Shown: piece after piece, positions 44,352 through 55,426 of the stretch
Layout of the letters: each line of letters starts with the position of its first letter
Numbering within the stretch: position 1 is the first letter of the stretch
From: Ophioderma brevispina
Taxonomy: Eukaryota; Echinodermata; Ophiuroidea; Amphilepidida; Ophiodermatidae
DNA length: 64,000 nt
Assembly: GCA_023653785.1 (NCBI GenBank)
Contig: JAMKCH010078985.1
Location: 62,001 to 126,000, forward strand
Direction: 5' to 3'
Notes under the pieces: generated by a model
Seen by the model: only the letters and a program-made list of their open reading frames with translations
What the model was told of the DNA's origin: nothing
The model's database searches: none
Program-made: the position numbers and the translations under genes

Positions 44352-47195
44352 ACTCATACAGGAAATCTGCTTACCTTCAATCCGATGTGATGCATTAACA
44401 TCGCCAGATTAACACAGGTTACTAGGAGGCGGTGCAGGATGCAAACCGTCACACCTGGATTGCGTAGGCCAAATGAGTATGCATATGAATTTGCAAGCAA
44501 TTCAGAAGAAGTAAGAGCAGCGCAAGGTCACATGCCAATACAAATACCATGAAACCTAAGCACACAACTTACTAAGCTCATAATTTGCTGAGCCCCCTGA
44601 AAAAGTGGGCTCCTGCAAAACTGGCCAGTTAAGCGACGTACATAGAGACGACGTCACACCGAAAAACCAGCACCCCTCGTGCACAACACCCACGCGCATA
44701 ACCGAGAGTTTTACTCCAGTTGAGGGTCTACAGGCTACAGAGCAGCTCGAGCCATTGGACCCAATCGCCACCCTCTAGGCCCGTGACGGGCCGAGGAAGG
44801 GGCAACGCCGTAAGCGAGACTGAGGAGGGCGGAAAGATCCCAAATCCTCAGACCCTCGACGTCTACAGTACTCTGCGAGAAACCCTGCACAGCGTAAGGA
44901 CAGTAAACATGAGTCATCAACTGTAACCTAATGCAGCCGCCCACCCTATCCCACTCACTTGAGCCCAAGGGCCAGCGAGTGCGAGGAGCGGAAAAAGAGG
45001 AGCATCTTGCGAGGCCGACCTTAGCCATCCGATTTCACCAGTCTAGATCGAAGCCTACCCCGGGGGTAAGCTTCAGGCTAGCACAGCCACCCCAAGTGTA
45101 TCAAGTATCTCCACCAGAATGGATAAGGCCAACCAGAAGATTGACCCTATTCCGGGGGAACATCATAAGTCTACTATGCATATGTCATCATGAAATGAAA
45201 AGCCTCAGAGAGGATACTCGATGTCGCCTTGAGATGGGACCACCTCAAACGAATGATCAGTTAACGTTTGAAAGGGTGCTGACCAAGAATTCTAGCACAA
45301 ACATGATGGAGAGAGTACCGATCAACCGTACCAGCTCCAACATTTACTCCAAGGCCTACCTAAACACGGATTGAGGCGGCCAGGAGATTAAGAGAATCTA
45401 ACAGATTTCCGAAACTCTAAGGTTTAAGGAAATTCCGCGAGTTAAAAAGGGCGGACGAGGAAAGCTAGCCCCGACAGCATTTCCCCATCATACAAATTAC
45501 GACTAAGGGGGGACGAAACCGGGATAGGGGAAATCCAATAAGGCATGAACAAGAGGAAAAAACCTAAGTGGGATAAAGATCACAGCTGGACCTCAGAGCA
45601 AAACCTATCGGCAAGTGCAAATAGGATGCTTCAAGGTAACGAGTCATCCAGTTGAGACCCGTAGGCAAAAAATCATCATCCGAGACGGCTGGAACATCAC
45701 AGAATAATAATCCTGAGAATCGAAACCAGCCCATGGAACACCCAAAAGATTCTCTCACCTTATAAAAAGGCTGAGAGGGTTGTAATAAGACCAGTCTGCA
45801 GCACGACGCCAGACCAAGAGTGGAACTATTACTCTATATAAACATTGAAAGGCATATGATAAAATAATAGTCGATCCCACCATGGACAGCAACCTATGCA
45901 CCTGGCGATGAGACTATTATCAATCAGAACATAGAGGTAAAATTAATATAATATAAAAGTATAGTATATCACACCTCTATGATTAGAACAAACCAATCCA
46001 GAAAAGATAGATTGGAGTGATACCCCTTTCAAAACAAATATTATATTAGATTGAAAGCACAAGTGATAAAAATAATAAGTCCATGTCATTTGAGTATGTA
46101 CAAGCTAATTATCAACCTAAACATTCCATCCCCATGCAGAGAGATTGAGAGGTTGTCCACCATGTCTTCAAACATAAAGGCAACAAAACCGCCGCGGGTG
46201 GGCGGTTGATGAAGTAGTGCCTATAACGGAGCTGAGAATCCCTGCTATAGCGTGAGAATTAAAGGACCCCGAGGGGGATCGGCACAAAGCCGACTCGAGC
46301 GAGAGGAATCGGCGGCGCGGGCCACACACGCTTAGTAGAGATCAAAAGCCGACCACGACCTGACACACTTCCGAAATAGAAATATTGCAGGGCGGTTAGA
46401 CTTGGTTTCTGGTGCAGAGTCTCCCGCCACAGAATTTTAGCCAAAAAGACGAAATTAATCTTCTAACATTTAATCTAGGGTATCCATCGCGAAGATGGCG
46501 ACGGATACCCGAAACCCTCATCGCCAAGCGATCAGAAGCGATGAATATGGCATAAATTACGGCGGAATCCGACATACTTTAGGCTACTGACGAAATTAAT
46601 CCGACATCGTATCATCAACGGTACTCATCGCCAAAAGGGAAGAACTCTTGGACGAATATAGAAACTTCGAACAACCGCGATCCGAAGTGATGATACAAGC
46701 GTTATAAAAAAACGTGAGGGAACGGCAGAACAGCTCCCGTTCCGGAAAAATTACTGGCTACGTAGTCTATGGGGGTGAATTATGCAGGTTTGTGTGTTGA
46801 CAAACCCGACGCAAAGTCAAGGTATAAAGTCCTTAAAATACCGACTTCGCAAAAGAAATATGACAAACTACGGTCCCAGGGACGTAATAAATGAAATTTA
46901 AAATTTTCACAAGGTTCAAGGCCACCAAGTAGCTAAATCTGACCAAATAATTCGACAAAATCAGGGAGCTAACGACATAAAGGTACCGATGTGACTTCGT
47001 CGCACCAAAGACGGAACAAGAGGAAGCGGATGTGGGTATGACGTCACTTGGCGGGGGGTGTCGTATACAGGTTGATCGAAATGAATATATAGTATGTGGG
47101 AATATATATTTTGGGAGGTTCTGCATCTGCCTATAAGACAATGCAATTTGTTACATCAACATCGGATTGAAGGATAAGCAGATTCCTGTGATGAG
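44352..47195. mobile_element. Element W, 2.84 kb, with an interior less AT-rich than its surroundings
   Basis: The left end ACTCATACAGGAAATCTGCT continues to taccttcaatccgatgt. The right end carries the complement, acatcggattgaaggataag then cagattcctgtgatgagt. The right 150 bp (about 47010-47155) repeat the interior of V inverted, including gaggaagcggatgtg, atgacgtcacttgg and gggaggttctgcatctgcct. The interior from about 44400 to 46800 is noticeably richer in G+C than the rest of the window. It contains a 147-codon frame (44931-45374, +) starting MQPPTLSHSLEPKGQR, basic and Pro/Arg/Ser-rich, with no recognisable transposase motif. No DDE/D signature was found. It could be non-autonomous or a captured sequence. 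It fills nearly all of the intron between e11 and e12. Confidence 0.75.
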
Positions 47196-47308
47196 TCCTT
47201 CGAAACGTTCTCGGTAGTGGTCTACTACCGATCCAGTGAAAATTGAGGCGAACTTTGTTATCCTAAAAATCTCCTCCTGTCATTTAATTGACCGAATTAC
47301 CAATACAG

Positions 47309-47338
47309 GTGCAGGAAAGAAAGGACAAAAAAGGCTAA
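47309..47338 (+). CDS. Coiled-coil gene, candidate terminal exon e12
   Basis: The acceptor ACCAATACAG (after 47308) opens phase 0 as VQERKDKKG and stop TAA at 47336-47338. A second acceptor six bases on (CAGGTGCAG) would drop Val-Gln only. It fits the phase-0 end of e11 and would give an acidic-then-basic C-terminus. It is short, so it could be chance. No canonical AATAAA follows closely. The first seen is near 48231, inside a later transposon. Confidence 0.3.
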   Translation: MQERKDKKG

Positions 47339-47807
47339 ACTGCCAAATGTATATAGCGGGAGGGATTTTCTTGTATGCCAATTAGAAATCGCATGAGCAA
47401 TTAATGGCGAAGAGTAATTAAGATATAATGGTGATTGCTTTGATGGTTTAAAAACATTCACAGATTTAAAAAGAACATAAAGGAAGGAAATTCAATGAAT
47501 ATAGAGACACGAATGAAGACGAAAGGAAAATATAACAAAATGTGTACACTTTTTCTATAGCGGGGAAGTTAATTACAAAACCTCTAAGAGGTAGATATGC
47601 CAAGGCTGTGTGCCAATTCTTTGAGTATAACTTTCCTTGTGATTCAAATATCGCGAACACGTTTACAATACCTTTCTTTATTCACCGATATTACCTTTTT
47701 CCATTAAGAAGTCATGAAAGAGTAAACATTGCCACAAAACATGAGCTAACATGTTTATTACTTTACCGTATGTACCGTCTGCAAACTAAAATTCATTTTA
47801 TAATGTA

Positions 47808-48413
47808 CAGCCTGTTTCTAAAAAAAATGGTGCAATCAAAAATCTATTTTTTAAAATATTAAATCTCAGCATAAGTAATCGTTTTGTACATGACATTAAA
47901 ACATTTTGTTTTGCATCGCATTTGCTTGTTTAATAGTCGAGAGATAACTCCAGTTTACTGCGGAACACAAAAATCGAGTTTGTGCCACTTTCTGGTTGAT
48001 TAAAAATATGAAAGAATTAGTTAAACATAATTATTCACATTTGAACAGAGTTTTTATGGTCTTGATATATCATGAAACTCAAAGTATTGCAGATATCTTG
48101 ATACTTTGCTTCCAAATTCAAATTTTTATTGTCTTCAACAATTACGTACAAAGATAGTGCAATGTTTTTAATTTAAAGTGTTTATTTTGGTTGCAATCAT
48201 ATTCCTCTTTTTAATAGATACCAATTTTGAAATAAATTCAAAATTCAAGCTCCATTGAGACGCACAATAAACATTTGATAAAAATCGATTTTAGTGTATC
48301 GTACTAAATTGACTATATTTCTGGATTGACCAAAGCAAATACGATGAAATAAAGAATTGGAAATTTCAAATTTAACCAATTTTCCTGATTGCACGATTTT
48401 TTGAGACAGGCTG
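47808..48413. mobile_element. TA-flanked MITE (Tc1/mariner-type)
   Basis: CAGCCTGTTTCTAAAAAAAA at the left and, read from the other strand, CAGCCTGTCTCAAAAAATCG at the right, both continuing to gtgcaatca. TA dinucleotides flank both ends (47806-47807 and 48414-48415). The 606-bp interior has no transposase. TA duplication is the hallmark of the Tc1/mariner superfamily. Confidence 0.8.
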
Positions 48414-51293
48414 TATAACCATACAGCACGCGAGAGCTGTCAATTTTTAATCTTTGGCCTATCAAATTAACAATGCCTTAGGATACCATATGTAGACCAC
48501 GAAGTCAAGGGGGAGCATCTGTTGTCAGGTTAGAACATACAGTAGTAGTTCTAAACGAATGGTAGCTGGCCAATAAATGTCTTATGAGGTCAATAAACTT
48601 CAATTCTTTTTTAGGTTCATGTTTCCCGATTTTCTCTTTTTTTTGTTGTTGTTGCCAAACATGACTCTTTTTGGACCTATAAATATCCATTTTAAACCGT
48701 ACGGTTTTAATTGATTTTAAGGCCAAATCAGTTTGACTCAAAAGACCGCGCGCGTACAGTTGTAAATTACATTCACAACATTTAATTGTTATGGTGGTTG
48801 AGACTTTTGTTAAAAGTGTATATGCAGGACTAATAAATAGTAAACCAAATAAAACAAATTATAATCATTTTGTGGGGTTACCGCGTTTCCGCCTATCCCC
48901 CACCTAAAATACCTTGTACAGGGTGAACCAAATAACAAACTTTACCCCCAAAATGAAAGTGATATTTTTTTCCACTTTAACAAAAAAATTGATATCTGTG
49001 GATTTTTATTTATCATAAGAATGGTAATTGAGCAATCTTGCCTGAAAAAATTTAATTTTGGCTTGAGTGGTTCTCAAGATATGGTCCCTGAATAATACGT
49101 TAGCAAAACAGACTGTCCCCGGAAGCATCAATTTTTCTTAGCATGGAAATCCCCCATGCCCAAATCGACAGACTGTGTCCGACCCCCTGACCTGACACAG
49201 ACAGAAAACTGCTATTTTAGCACAATCTGCATGCTATGATTTCAGATTTGCAAATCCCGGTTGCCAAACCAATTTATGTGTACTTATCATTCCTCATGAA
49301 ATCCCCTCTGCACTTTGTGCTAAATACAAGTTTTTGTGTCTTGTGTCAGGGGCGTGTGAACCTTAGCCATGCCCGGCATGCTACCTACTAATATACACAT
49401 TACACAGTGTTTTTTTAAGCCACATATTTTTGTTCACTTGTTTCTTCTCACTTTTTTTTACTAAATTAAAACACAAACAAATAATGTTAGTTACTTTAGA
49501 GGTGCAACGAGAGATTTTGAGGCACCCAAATATCCTGTCATAAGATAATTTCATTTAGATTATACACTCAATACATAGAATTTTTTACCTTGTATTTGGT
49601 GCAAAAAAATGTTCTTAAACAAAAGAGAGAAAAATTATTTTGATTTGCTTACTATTTCAATATAAAACATAGGCCTGAATTTTGTATTTGCTCCTATACG
49701 AAATTAGACATTCACAATTCTTGTAACCAAGAAACACTTCTCACTTAATCATTTCAGGTGGGGATATATTTGATGGAAAGCTTTTACATCAGACCAAACT
49801 CAATACTTTCGATTTTTTAATGGACACCTTAGATTGAAATCGCTCGTTGGCCTTTAAAACCTATACAAACAAACACAAGTAAGTTTAAACCTTCAAACAA
49901 ACAAAAAAACAGCATACGATACCCGACCGACAAGCTTAAAACAATTAAGTCTGAAGGCTCTGTTGAGGTATCACAATCATGAGTTAATGCGATAGATAGT
50001 TTGTTTTTTATCTGCCATAAAGTGATTGATGATAGAGCTCTGCTTGGCCGGACCATTTGGCAATCCGTTGTGCGTGCGTGTGTGCGTTTGTGTGTATGTG
50101 TGGTATGGTCACTAAAATGTTAATTTTTTTTTATGGAGCGGTCCACAGCTTATATTCTTTTGAATATAGTGAGCGCGAAAGCCGAGAACCGCAACTTTAG
50201 TTGACCTTGTTATGCAATAAATAATGTTCCGGTGGATTAATATGAAGTCTAATTGTTTTGAACGCAAACTGTTTTAACTTTTGGTATTATGAATTTTCAG
50301 TGTTTGTAGTTCTATAGTTATGTAGATACACTGTTAATGTTTAGTAAAATAAGAATTAAATATTTCTGCGTGTCGACAAGTAGAATATTTGTACATGAAT
50401 GTAAGAAGTTCCAATGGGTAGATATCATAATAACATTTAAAACATTAAAACGTTTAAACAAGGAGCGGAAAGAGATAATTCTTAAACAGACTTGTATCAG
50501 TTATGATTGTGTTCTTTTATCAAGTTTGTTTATTCACAGGTTGATTGCCATTCTACCAGGTAGCGTTTTATGTGCGTCTTGTGCTTTCAATGATAATTCT
50601 AGATGTTGCCATTTCAAAATAGATGCTAAATCACTTTGTTAGTATTTAATATGGAGTTCTTAAAGGCTGACTCAGAGATTTCCTGAGGAGGGCGCCCTTA
50701 ATTTCCCCCCAAAAATCGCGTTTTTTGCATGTACATAATGCTTGTCCATATACTAATCACTGTTGAAATTGCCTAAGCTTAAATTCGGATGCCTTCATAT
50801 AGAAAATCTTTGTTATAAAATTCCGGATCCGGAAGTTTTGTTATACACAGTATCTATGGGACGTAATACTAAACATAAATGATTACCGCCCATCAAAACG
50901 AAAAAATCCGATTCATCTCAAATTCGAATTGGGCATTTTAGGTTAATATCTTTAGTCTGATTGACTAATTTTTCATTATTACAAAAAAATAATATTTCGA
51001 AATCTCTGAGTCAGACTTTTATTTCATATTTTCAATGGACCAAATGCGAGAAAATGGATGTGGTCATGTCAGGCATTACTGTTAAAAATGACCAAAGTAT
51101 TTTGGAGTGTGTCAGTCAGTCATTACTTCATCATTCTTAATTGGTTATTTCTGATAATTGTAGAACCTCAAATCCTACTTGCATGCATCCCTTAATAGTT
51201 TAAGACTCTAGCTAGCAGTAGTTGTAGTGTTAGTAGGTGATGGTGTAATAATCAGATACTAAATATCTAAACTATCTATCTCTATGCACACAT
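48414..51293. other. Intergenic stretch without recognised features
   Basis: Only short frames are present, along with a (TG)-rich patch near 50069-50100 and a poly-T tract. The 101-codon frame at 50337-50642 has no recognisable domain, signal or helix pattern and is not called as a gene. Confidence 0.5.
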
Positions 51294-51858
51294 CAAGAAG
51301 CTGATAGCATGCAGCTTCTACTTCATGCAGACGATGCTGCTGCTCAAGGATTCCAAAGGGTCATGCTGCGTACTGTGGACACAGACGTTGTTGTTTTTTT
51401 CTGTAGCCTTGTTCAGCCAGCCCAACCTCAATGAACTCTGACTAGCATTTGGTACTGGAAAGAATCGCAGATTCACACCAGCACATACTATTGACCAGAC
51501 CCTAGGACCAGAGAACGCTTTGTCTCTGCTGATGTTTCACACCTTCACCGGTCACACAAAGGAAAGAAAACCACATGGAAAGCAAGCAAAATCTTCCCCG
51601 ATGTTGTAAAACTTTGCAACCCTTGGAAGAACTCCGCCTTCAGAAGATACCTTGAAACTAATGCCATTAATTGAAAGATTTGCTGTCCTCATGTACGTCA
51701 GAACAAGCTCCTGTGAGAGTGTTGATGATGCTCATAGAGATTTATTTACTCATAAAGGGAGATCCATTGAGTTCATTCCACCTACCTCAGATGCACTCTA
51801 TCAACACTCAAATAGAGCAGCATACCAGGCAGGGCATTGCCGTTCAAGCATTAGTTGA
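51294..51858 (+). pseudogene. Relic of a repeated ORF with PIN/FEN-nuclease-like acidic motifs
   Basis: A frame from 51294 reads QEADSMQLLLHADDAAAQGF then QRVMLRTVDTDVVVF. After a shift it reads NEL-stop-LAFGTGKNRRFTPAHT (the stop TGA sits where Trp is expected), LGPENALSLLMFHTFTG, then KGKKTTWKASKIFP. After another shift it reads PLIERFAVLMYVRTSSCESV, DDAHRDLFTHKGRSIEFIPP and ALYQHSNRAAYQAGHCRSS before a stop. From memory this order (EAD, TVDTDVVV, HAFTGCDT, GKGKK, ERFVVLMYDRTS, KGRS-IPPT, AAYQAGH) recurs as an uncharacterised ORF in many cnidarian, mollusc and echinoderm genomes, probably in mobile DNA. The spacing of EAD, D-x-D and GCD resembles PIN/FEN-type nucleases. Here the GCDT part is deleted. 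This is a dead copy. Confidence 0.65.
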
Positions 51859-51869
51859 TAGCAAGTCTT

Positions 51870-53480
51870 TCTTTCCACAAGGCGACTCTCTTAAAACTCC
51901 TTTGAGACTGTTTCAAGGGGTTGGTCTTTGCTTAAGGATTTAAGGCTGTTAGCAGCTGGTCTCTGTCCGGATATATGGGTGCTTCACATTAGATATTTGG
52001 CAGCTACGCTCTTGCATGCTCGCTACACTACGGCAGATTCCTGCTACGATGTACAAGTTGTCCGCTGGAGTTGGGCGAAGACATCCTGTAATAAGCAGGC
52101 AGGAGGCATTTAATGCTGGATCAACCTCCTTGGAATGGGTTGTCTTTCCCATACAGGGCAAGCATACTCTGCACATAAGTAGCACATGTACAGGACAAGT
52201 GCGACTTTATGGTATATGGGCGAGCACCCCATCTTGTGTCAGTGAGTTTGTTCAAGATGTTATTGCGTGAACATACTTTACTCTTCGTCTTCACGATGTG
52301 GGTCTTATAAGAGAGAGTGCGGTTCAATGTAACTCCTAGGTAGACAGAATTATCACAGTGCTCAGGGGTGTTCCAGACCAGGTTACTTTAAGCTGACGTT
52401 TGGCTTCACGGTTGCGTAGATGGAAAGCACACACCTGTGCCTTTAATGGATTTTACACGTAGGTGATTTTCCTCATAAAAGCTAGTGAGTTCATCCAAAG
52501 ATTTGGTGAGACTGTCTTCGACAACTGAGGAGTGATATTGGTCTATGCTCTTGGGATTAGATGGATCTTTCCCAGGCTTAGAAGTGCCATAACGTGTGCT
52601 TTCTTCCAGATCTCTTTGGAACCTGTGGGAAATAAGGCAGCAATTGTACAGCTCAAGAAGCCATTCCTTTGCTACTAGCCCGAAGTTTTTCAGCTGCTCA
52701 TTTAAGATGTTGTCAAGGCCCACTGTTTTCCTGTTTGAAGTTAGCAATACCGGTTTCCAGTTTGTCAATGTTGAAGGGGTGAGTGAAACCAGAATCGCTA
52801 CTATACCTCTTATGGTCCTAGTTTTATCTTCTTGGACTTCTTTTGCACTTGCCATTTAAAAGCAGTTAGTTTCGGCAACTTGGTTGGGTGTAACATTTGG
52901 CTGCTGTGGAGGTTTTTGTTGGATACCTTTTGACTCGAAGCTTTCGGTTGGTAGACCACGCTCTCTTGCTGTTATGGGTCATATCGGTGGATTCAATTAA
53001 TAAGGTGTGCCAGGCTTTGGCACTTCCTCGCCTTTAGCATTTGTTTTAGCTGAGAAAGGATCAGCTTCAAACATGGTGGAATACCCTTGATATTCTTTAG
53101 CAAATAAGTTAGAAAGGCCTTGTATTATTCCGTCCAACAGCCTCTTGGTATGAATCTCCGGCAGTCTTGTTCACTAGTATAGCAAATTTGCCATAGTTAT
53201 GGGGTTTGGGAGCAACCCTCGTCACGTTCTGATCCAGTGAATCATTGCCAGTCTACTTTTCTGTATTTAAAGCGCCACTTTGTTTGGTCTTACTGCAGCA
53301 TTGACTTGGGTAACGATTGGTCGATGTTGAGTTAGTGGAACAGGATTCAAAACAATCAAGATGTTTTTGCTAACAATAGCTAGATCAAGGTTGTAACCCT
53401 CTTCCAACGGGAACTATAAAATAATGGCGGCAGCTTAGGGTTGTGAAGGCGATGTGTAAATGTTTCTATTCATAATATTG
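51870..53480 (-). pseudogene. Non-LTR retrotransposon ORF2 relic with the catalytic palm deleted
   Basis: Reading the minus strand from 53480: HRPIVTQVNAAVRPNKVAL (linker after the endonuclease), RFIPRGC, LFAKEYQGYSTMFEADPFS, TDMTHNSKRAW, then KTVGLDNILNEQLKNFGLVA and KPGKDPSNPKS of the reverse transcriptase fingers. The frame then jumps directly to SVVEDSLTKSLDELTSFYEE and NHLRV, which normally lies after the YADD site, so the catalytic palm is missing. It continues with CAFHLRNREAKRQLKVTW, VYLGVTLNRTLSYKTHI, RNNILNKLTDTRWGA, then VDPALNASCLLITGCLRPTP and ADNLYIVAGI. Many frameshifts. Homologous to 21712-22267. The endonuclease core was not found. Jockey/CR1-like by motif, clade unsure. Confidence 0.85.
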
Positions 53481-53610
53481 CTGCCAGTTCGAGGGTTATT
53501 CCAGTGTAATATTACACAGAACTAGTCTAGTGTCAAGACTTCAGTGAAGGAATATATACCTTATTCAGTCAGGCATTGTAATCCCTCATTGAAGTTTTCA
53601 CAATATCCTA

Positions 53611-55145
53611 TAGTAGATTTTAAATTAAGTGAAATTCCATGGGGTGATATTGATATGGGGTTCAATCCCCGGCCATGCGTAGACTAGGCCTTTGTTGCTA
53701 TTACAAAACATATTGTGTTCATGGTACAACGATACTTTACAGAATCGGCTTACTGGAAACTGCTGCCTTCAGTTCTACAATAGTCTGTTAATTATAGGAC
53801 TTATGCCATGGTTGGCCGGGATGTCAAATCCGCTTTGCGCTAATCTCTTAATACAGTGTGAGTCAATAAAAACCCTACATTCAGGAAAGATTTTTTCTTC
53901 AAAGGTTAAACGTTACTTTTTGCTTCAATGTTTGCTTTGGTTGTTTACTGAGATAAACAGGCTATAAGAAGATTTTTATTTGGTGTCTTTCGGACTTTGG
54001 GTTCAGAAACTATGTCAATTTTGCGGAGAGACCTAAAAATTCAGTTTGGCCGATTTTAGCCATGCAATGCGGAGAGACTGGCACCGACATATACCATAAC
54101 ACATTATAGCAAAGACAATTCACACATGCAATTCAGATGGTATCGATTTTCTTCTCGACAAAAACATCGGTTTGAATAAAATGGTCTATTGTGTAACATA
54201 ATTATAAGTAAAATATCTTCAAAAAATTAAATTACCATTCCTCAATCATAAAGAGTCAGTCGAAAATCACTCCATATCAATGTCTCAGTTCATGAACATA
54301 ATGAAACTGCTCAGAGATTTTTGTTTTACATCTCTAAGGTAATTATTTTGCACAAATACAGTATACTCAGGGTCCATAAATTGCAAGAAGAACTAAAGCT
54401 GAAGTTTTCTGTAAATAAATCGGAATTAAAACTTAAAATTCAATATCGCACTGCTGTTTTTCAAGCGGAATACAAAACTTTTCTATAGGTTCACTCTTGC
54501 TCCCAAGTTTCGTTGTAGGTTAAAACACGAAAATCTTGCTGAACCAAAGTAAACTGTGGTCTTACACCAGCTATCTTGAATTTCTTATTTGGGAAATTGA
54601 ACATTTTTTTACTTAGCATTTTCTTTTGTAATATCTGGGATATTATTTTATAAACCTTCAATTACTCTCCCACCTTATATTGTTTAACAATAATATGGTG
54701 TTAAATGTTTGTACTCAAATCACTGTTGAAGACCATGTTACTCTATGTAAACGAATGCATCTTTGTTTGGCTCAAAATCGGCCAAACAGGATTTTTACGT
54801 CTCTCAGCAAAATAGGCATAACTTCTTCCTCCAAAGTCCAAATGACACCAAATAAACGTTTTCTGAAAGCCTGTTTATCCCTCTTTATAACCAAAGCAAA
54901 CATTTGAGCAAAAATAAATCTTAACTATTTTAACTATTTTTTATTCTGAATATAGGGTTTTTATTGACTCACACTGTACAATTAAGGTTGGCCCATTTTT
55001 GATGGCCAAATAAAAATTTCTTTGTGTTATGTGTGCATTGATATAAGAATGCATTAATTTCTCCAATGCTGTGATAAGGAATTATATTTTGTAGTGGCAA
55101 AGGTAATTTTTTTGTTCAAATAACAACGTTTGATGAAATAATTGC
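53611..55145 (+). repeat. Dispersed repeat Y, copy interrupted by a transposon
   Basis: 53611-53853 and 54977-55145 together match 39107-39540. The 1.12-kb transposon between them sits at a TA corresponding to the tctcttaata of the intact copy. Confidence 0.8.
53854..54976. mobile_element. TA-flanked foldback element with about 200-bp arms
   Basis: CAGTGTGAGTCAATAAAAAC at 53854 is complemented by GTTTTTATTGACTCACACTG ending at 54976, each flanked by TA. The arms (about 53854-54060 and 54770-54976) stay complementary through caatgtttgctttggtt, ataaacaggct, atttggtgtc and ttggccgattttag. No transposase. The insertion splits repeat Y, whose empty-site copy is at 39.1-39.5 kb. Confidence 0.85.
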
Positions 55146-55147
55146 TC

Positions 55148-55400
55148 AATTGATCAGTGGATGTACACCACACTACATTGACTCCAGCAAATAACAGCGC
55201 TAATGTTTACACTGCCCATCCATTTCAGGTGTTATCACCACCCGATTTAGATTGAGCTATTTCTTTCATCGTACGAAACACAAAAGTCATAAAAGAAAAG
55301 TTGTTTGGCAGACTGTGACCTTACATCTTTGCGCAGGGTTATAACCCGTAACCCAATATCTATTCAATATAGCGCGTTTTTAGAAGAAATCTAAAGCCAT
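55148..55400 (+). repeat. Dispersed repeat, direct partner of 58318-58725
   Basis: Shared blocks in order are ttgactccagcaaataac, gctaa, ttcaggtgt, atcacc, cgatttaga, gtcataaaagaa, gcaga, taacccataac and gcgtttt(c)agaag. The copy at 58.3 kb is longer in the middle. Non-coding. Confidence 0.55.
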
Positions 55401-55426
55401 TGGTATTCACCGCCCTATATGACATA

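Noticed and set aside
44931..45374. 147-codon frame as a host gene
   Set aside because: It lies wholly within transposon W, shows no recognisable domain, and has no splice context. It is reported only as content of W.
14747..47338. Assigning the coiled-coil gene to a named family (kinesin-6 tail, NEMO/optineurin and other coiled-coil proteins were considered)
   Set aside because: No diagnostic motif such as a motor, ubiquitin-binding NOA/UBAN sequence or C-terminal zinc finger is visible, and coiled coil alone is not specific.
47466..47862. Overlapping frames of 64 and 106 codons on opposite strands
   Set aside because: Neither resembles a known domain, and the plus-strand frame runs into a TA-flanked MITE.
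50337..50642. 101-codon plus-strand frame
   Set aside because: It has irregular composition, no signal, domain or splice support.
52596..52859. 87-codon plus-strand frame
   Set aside because: It is the shadow of the LINE reverse-transcriptase fragment on the opposite strand.
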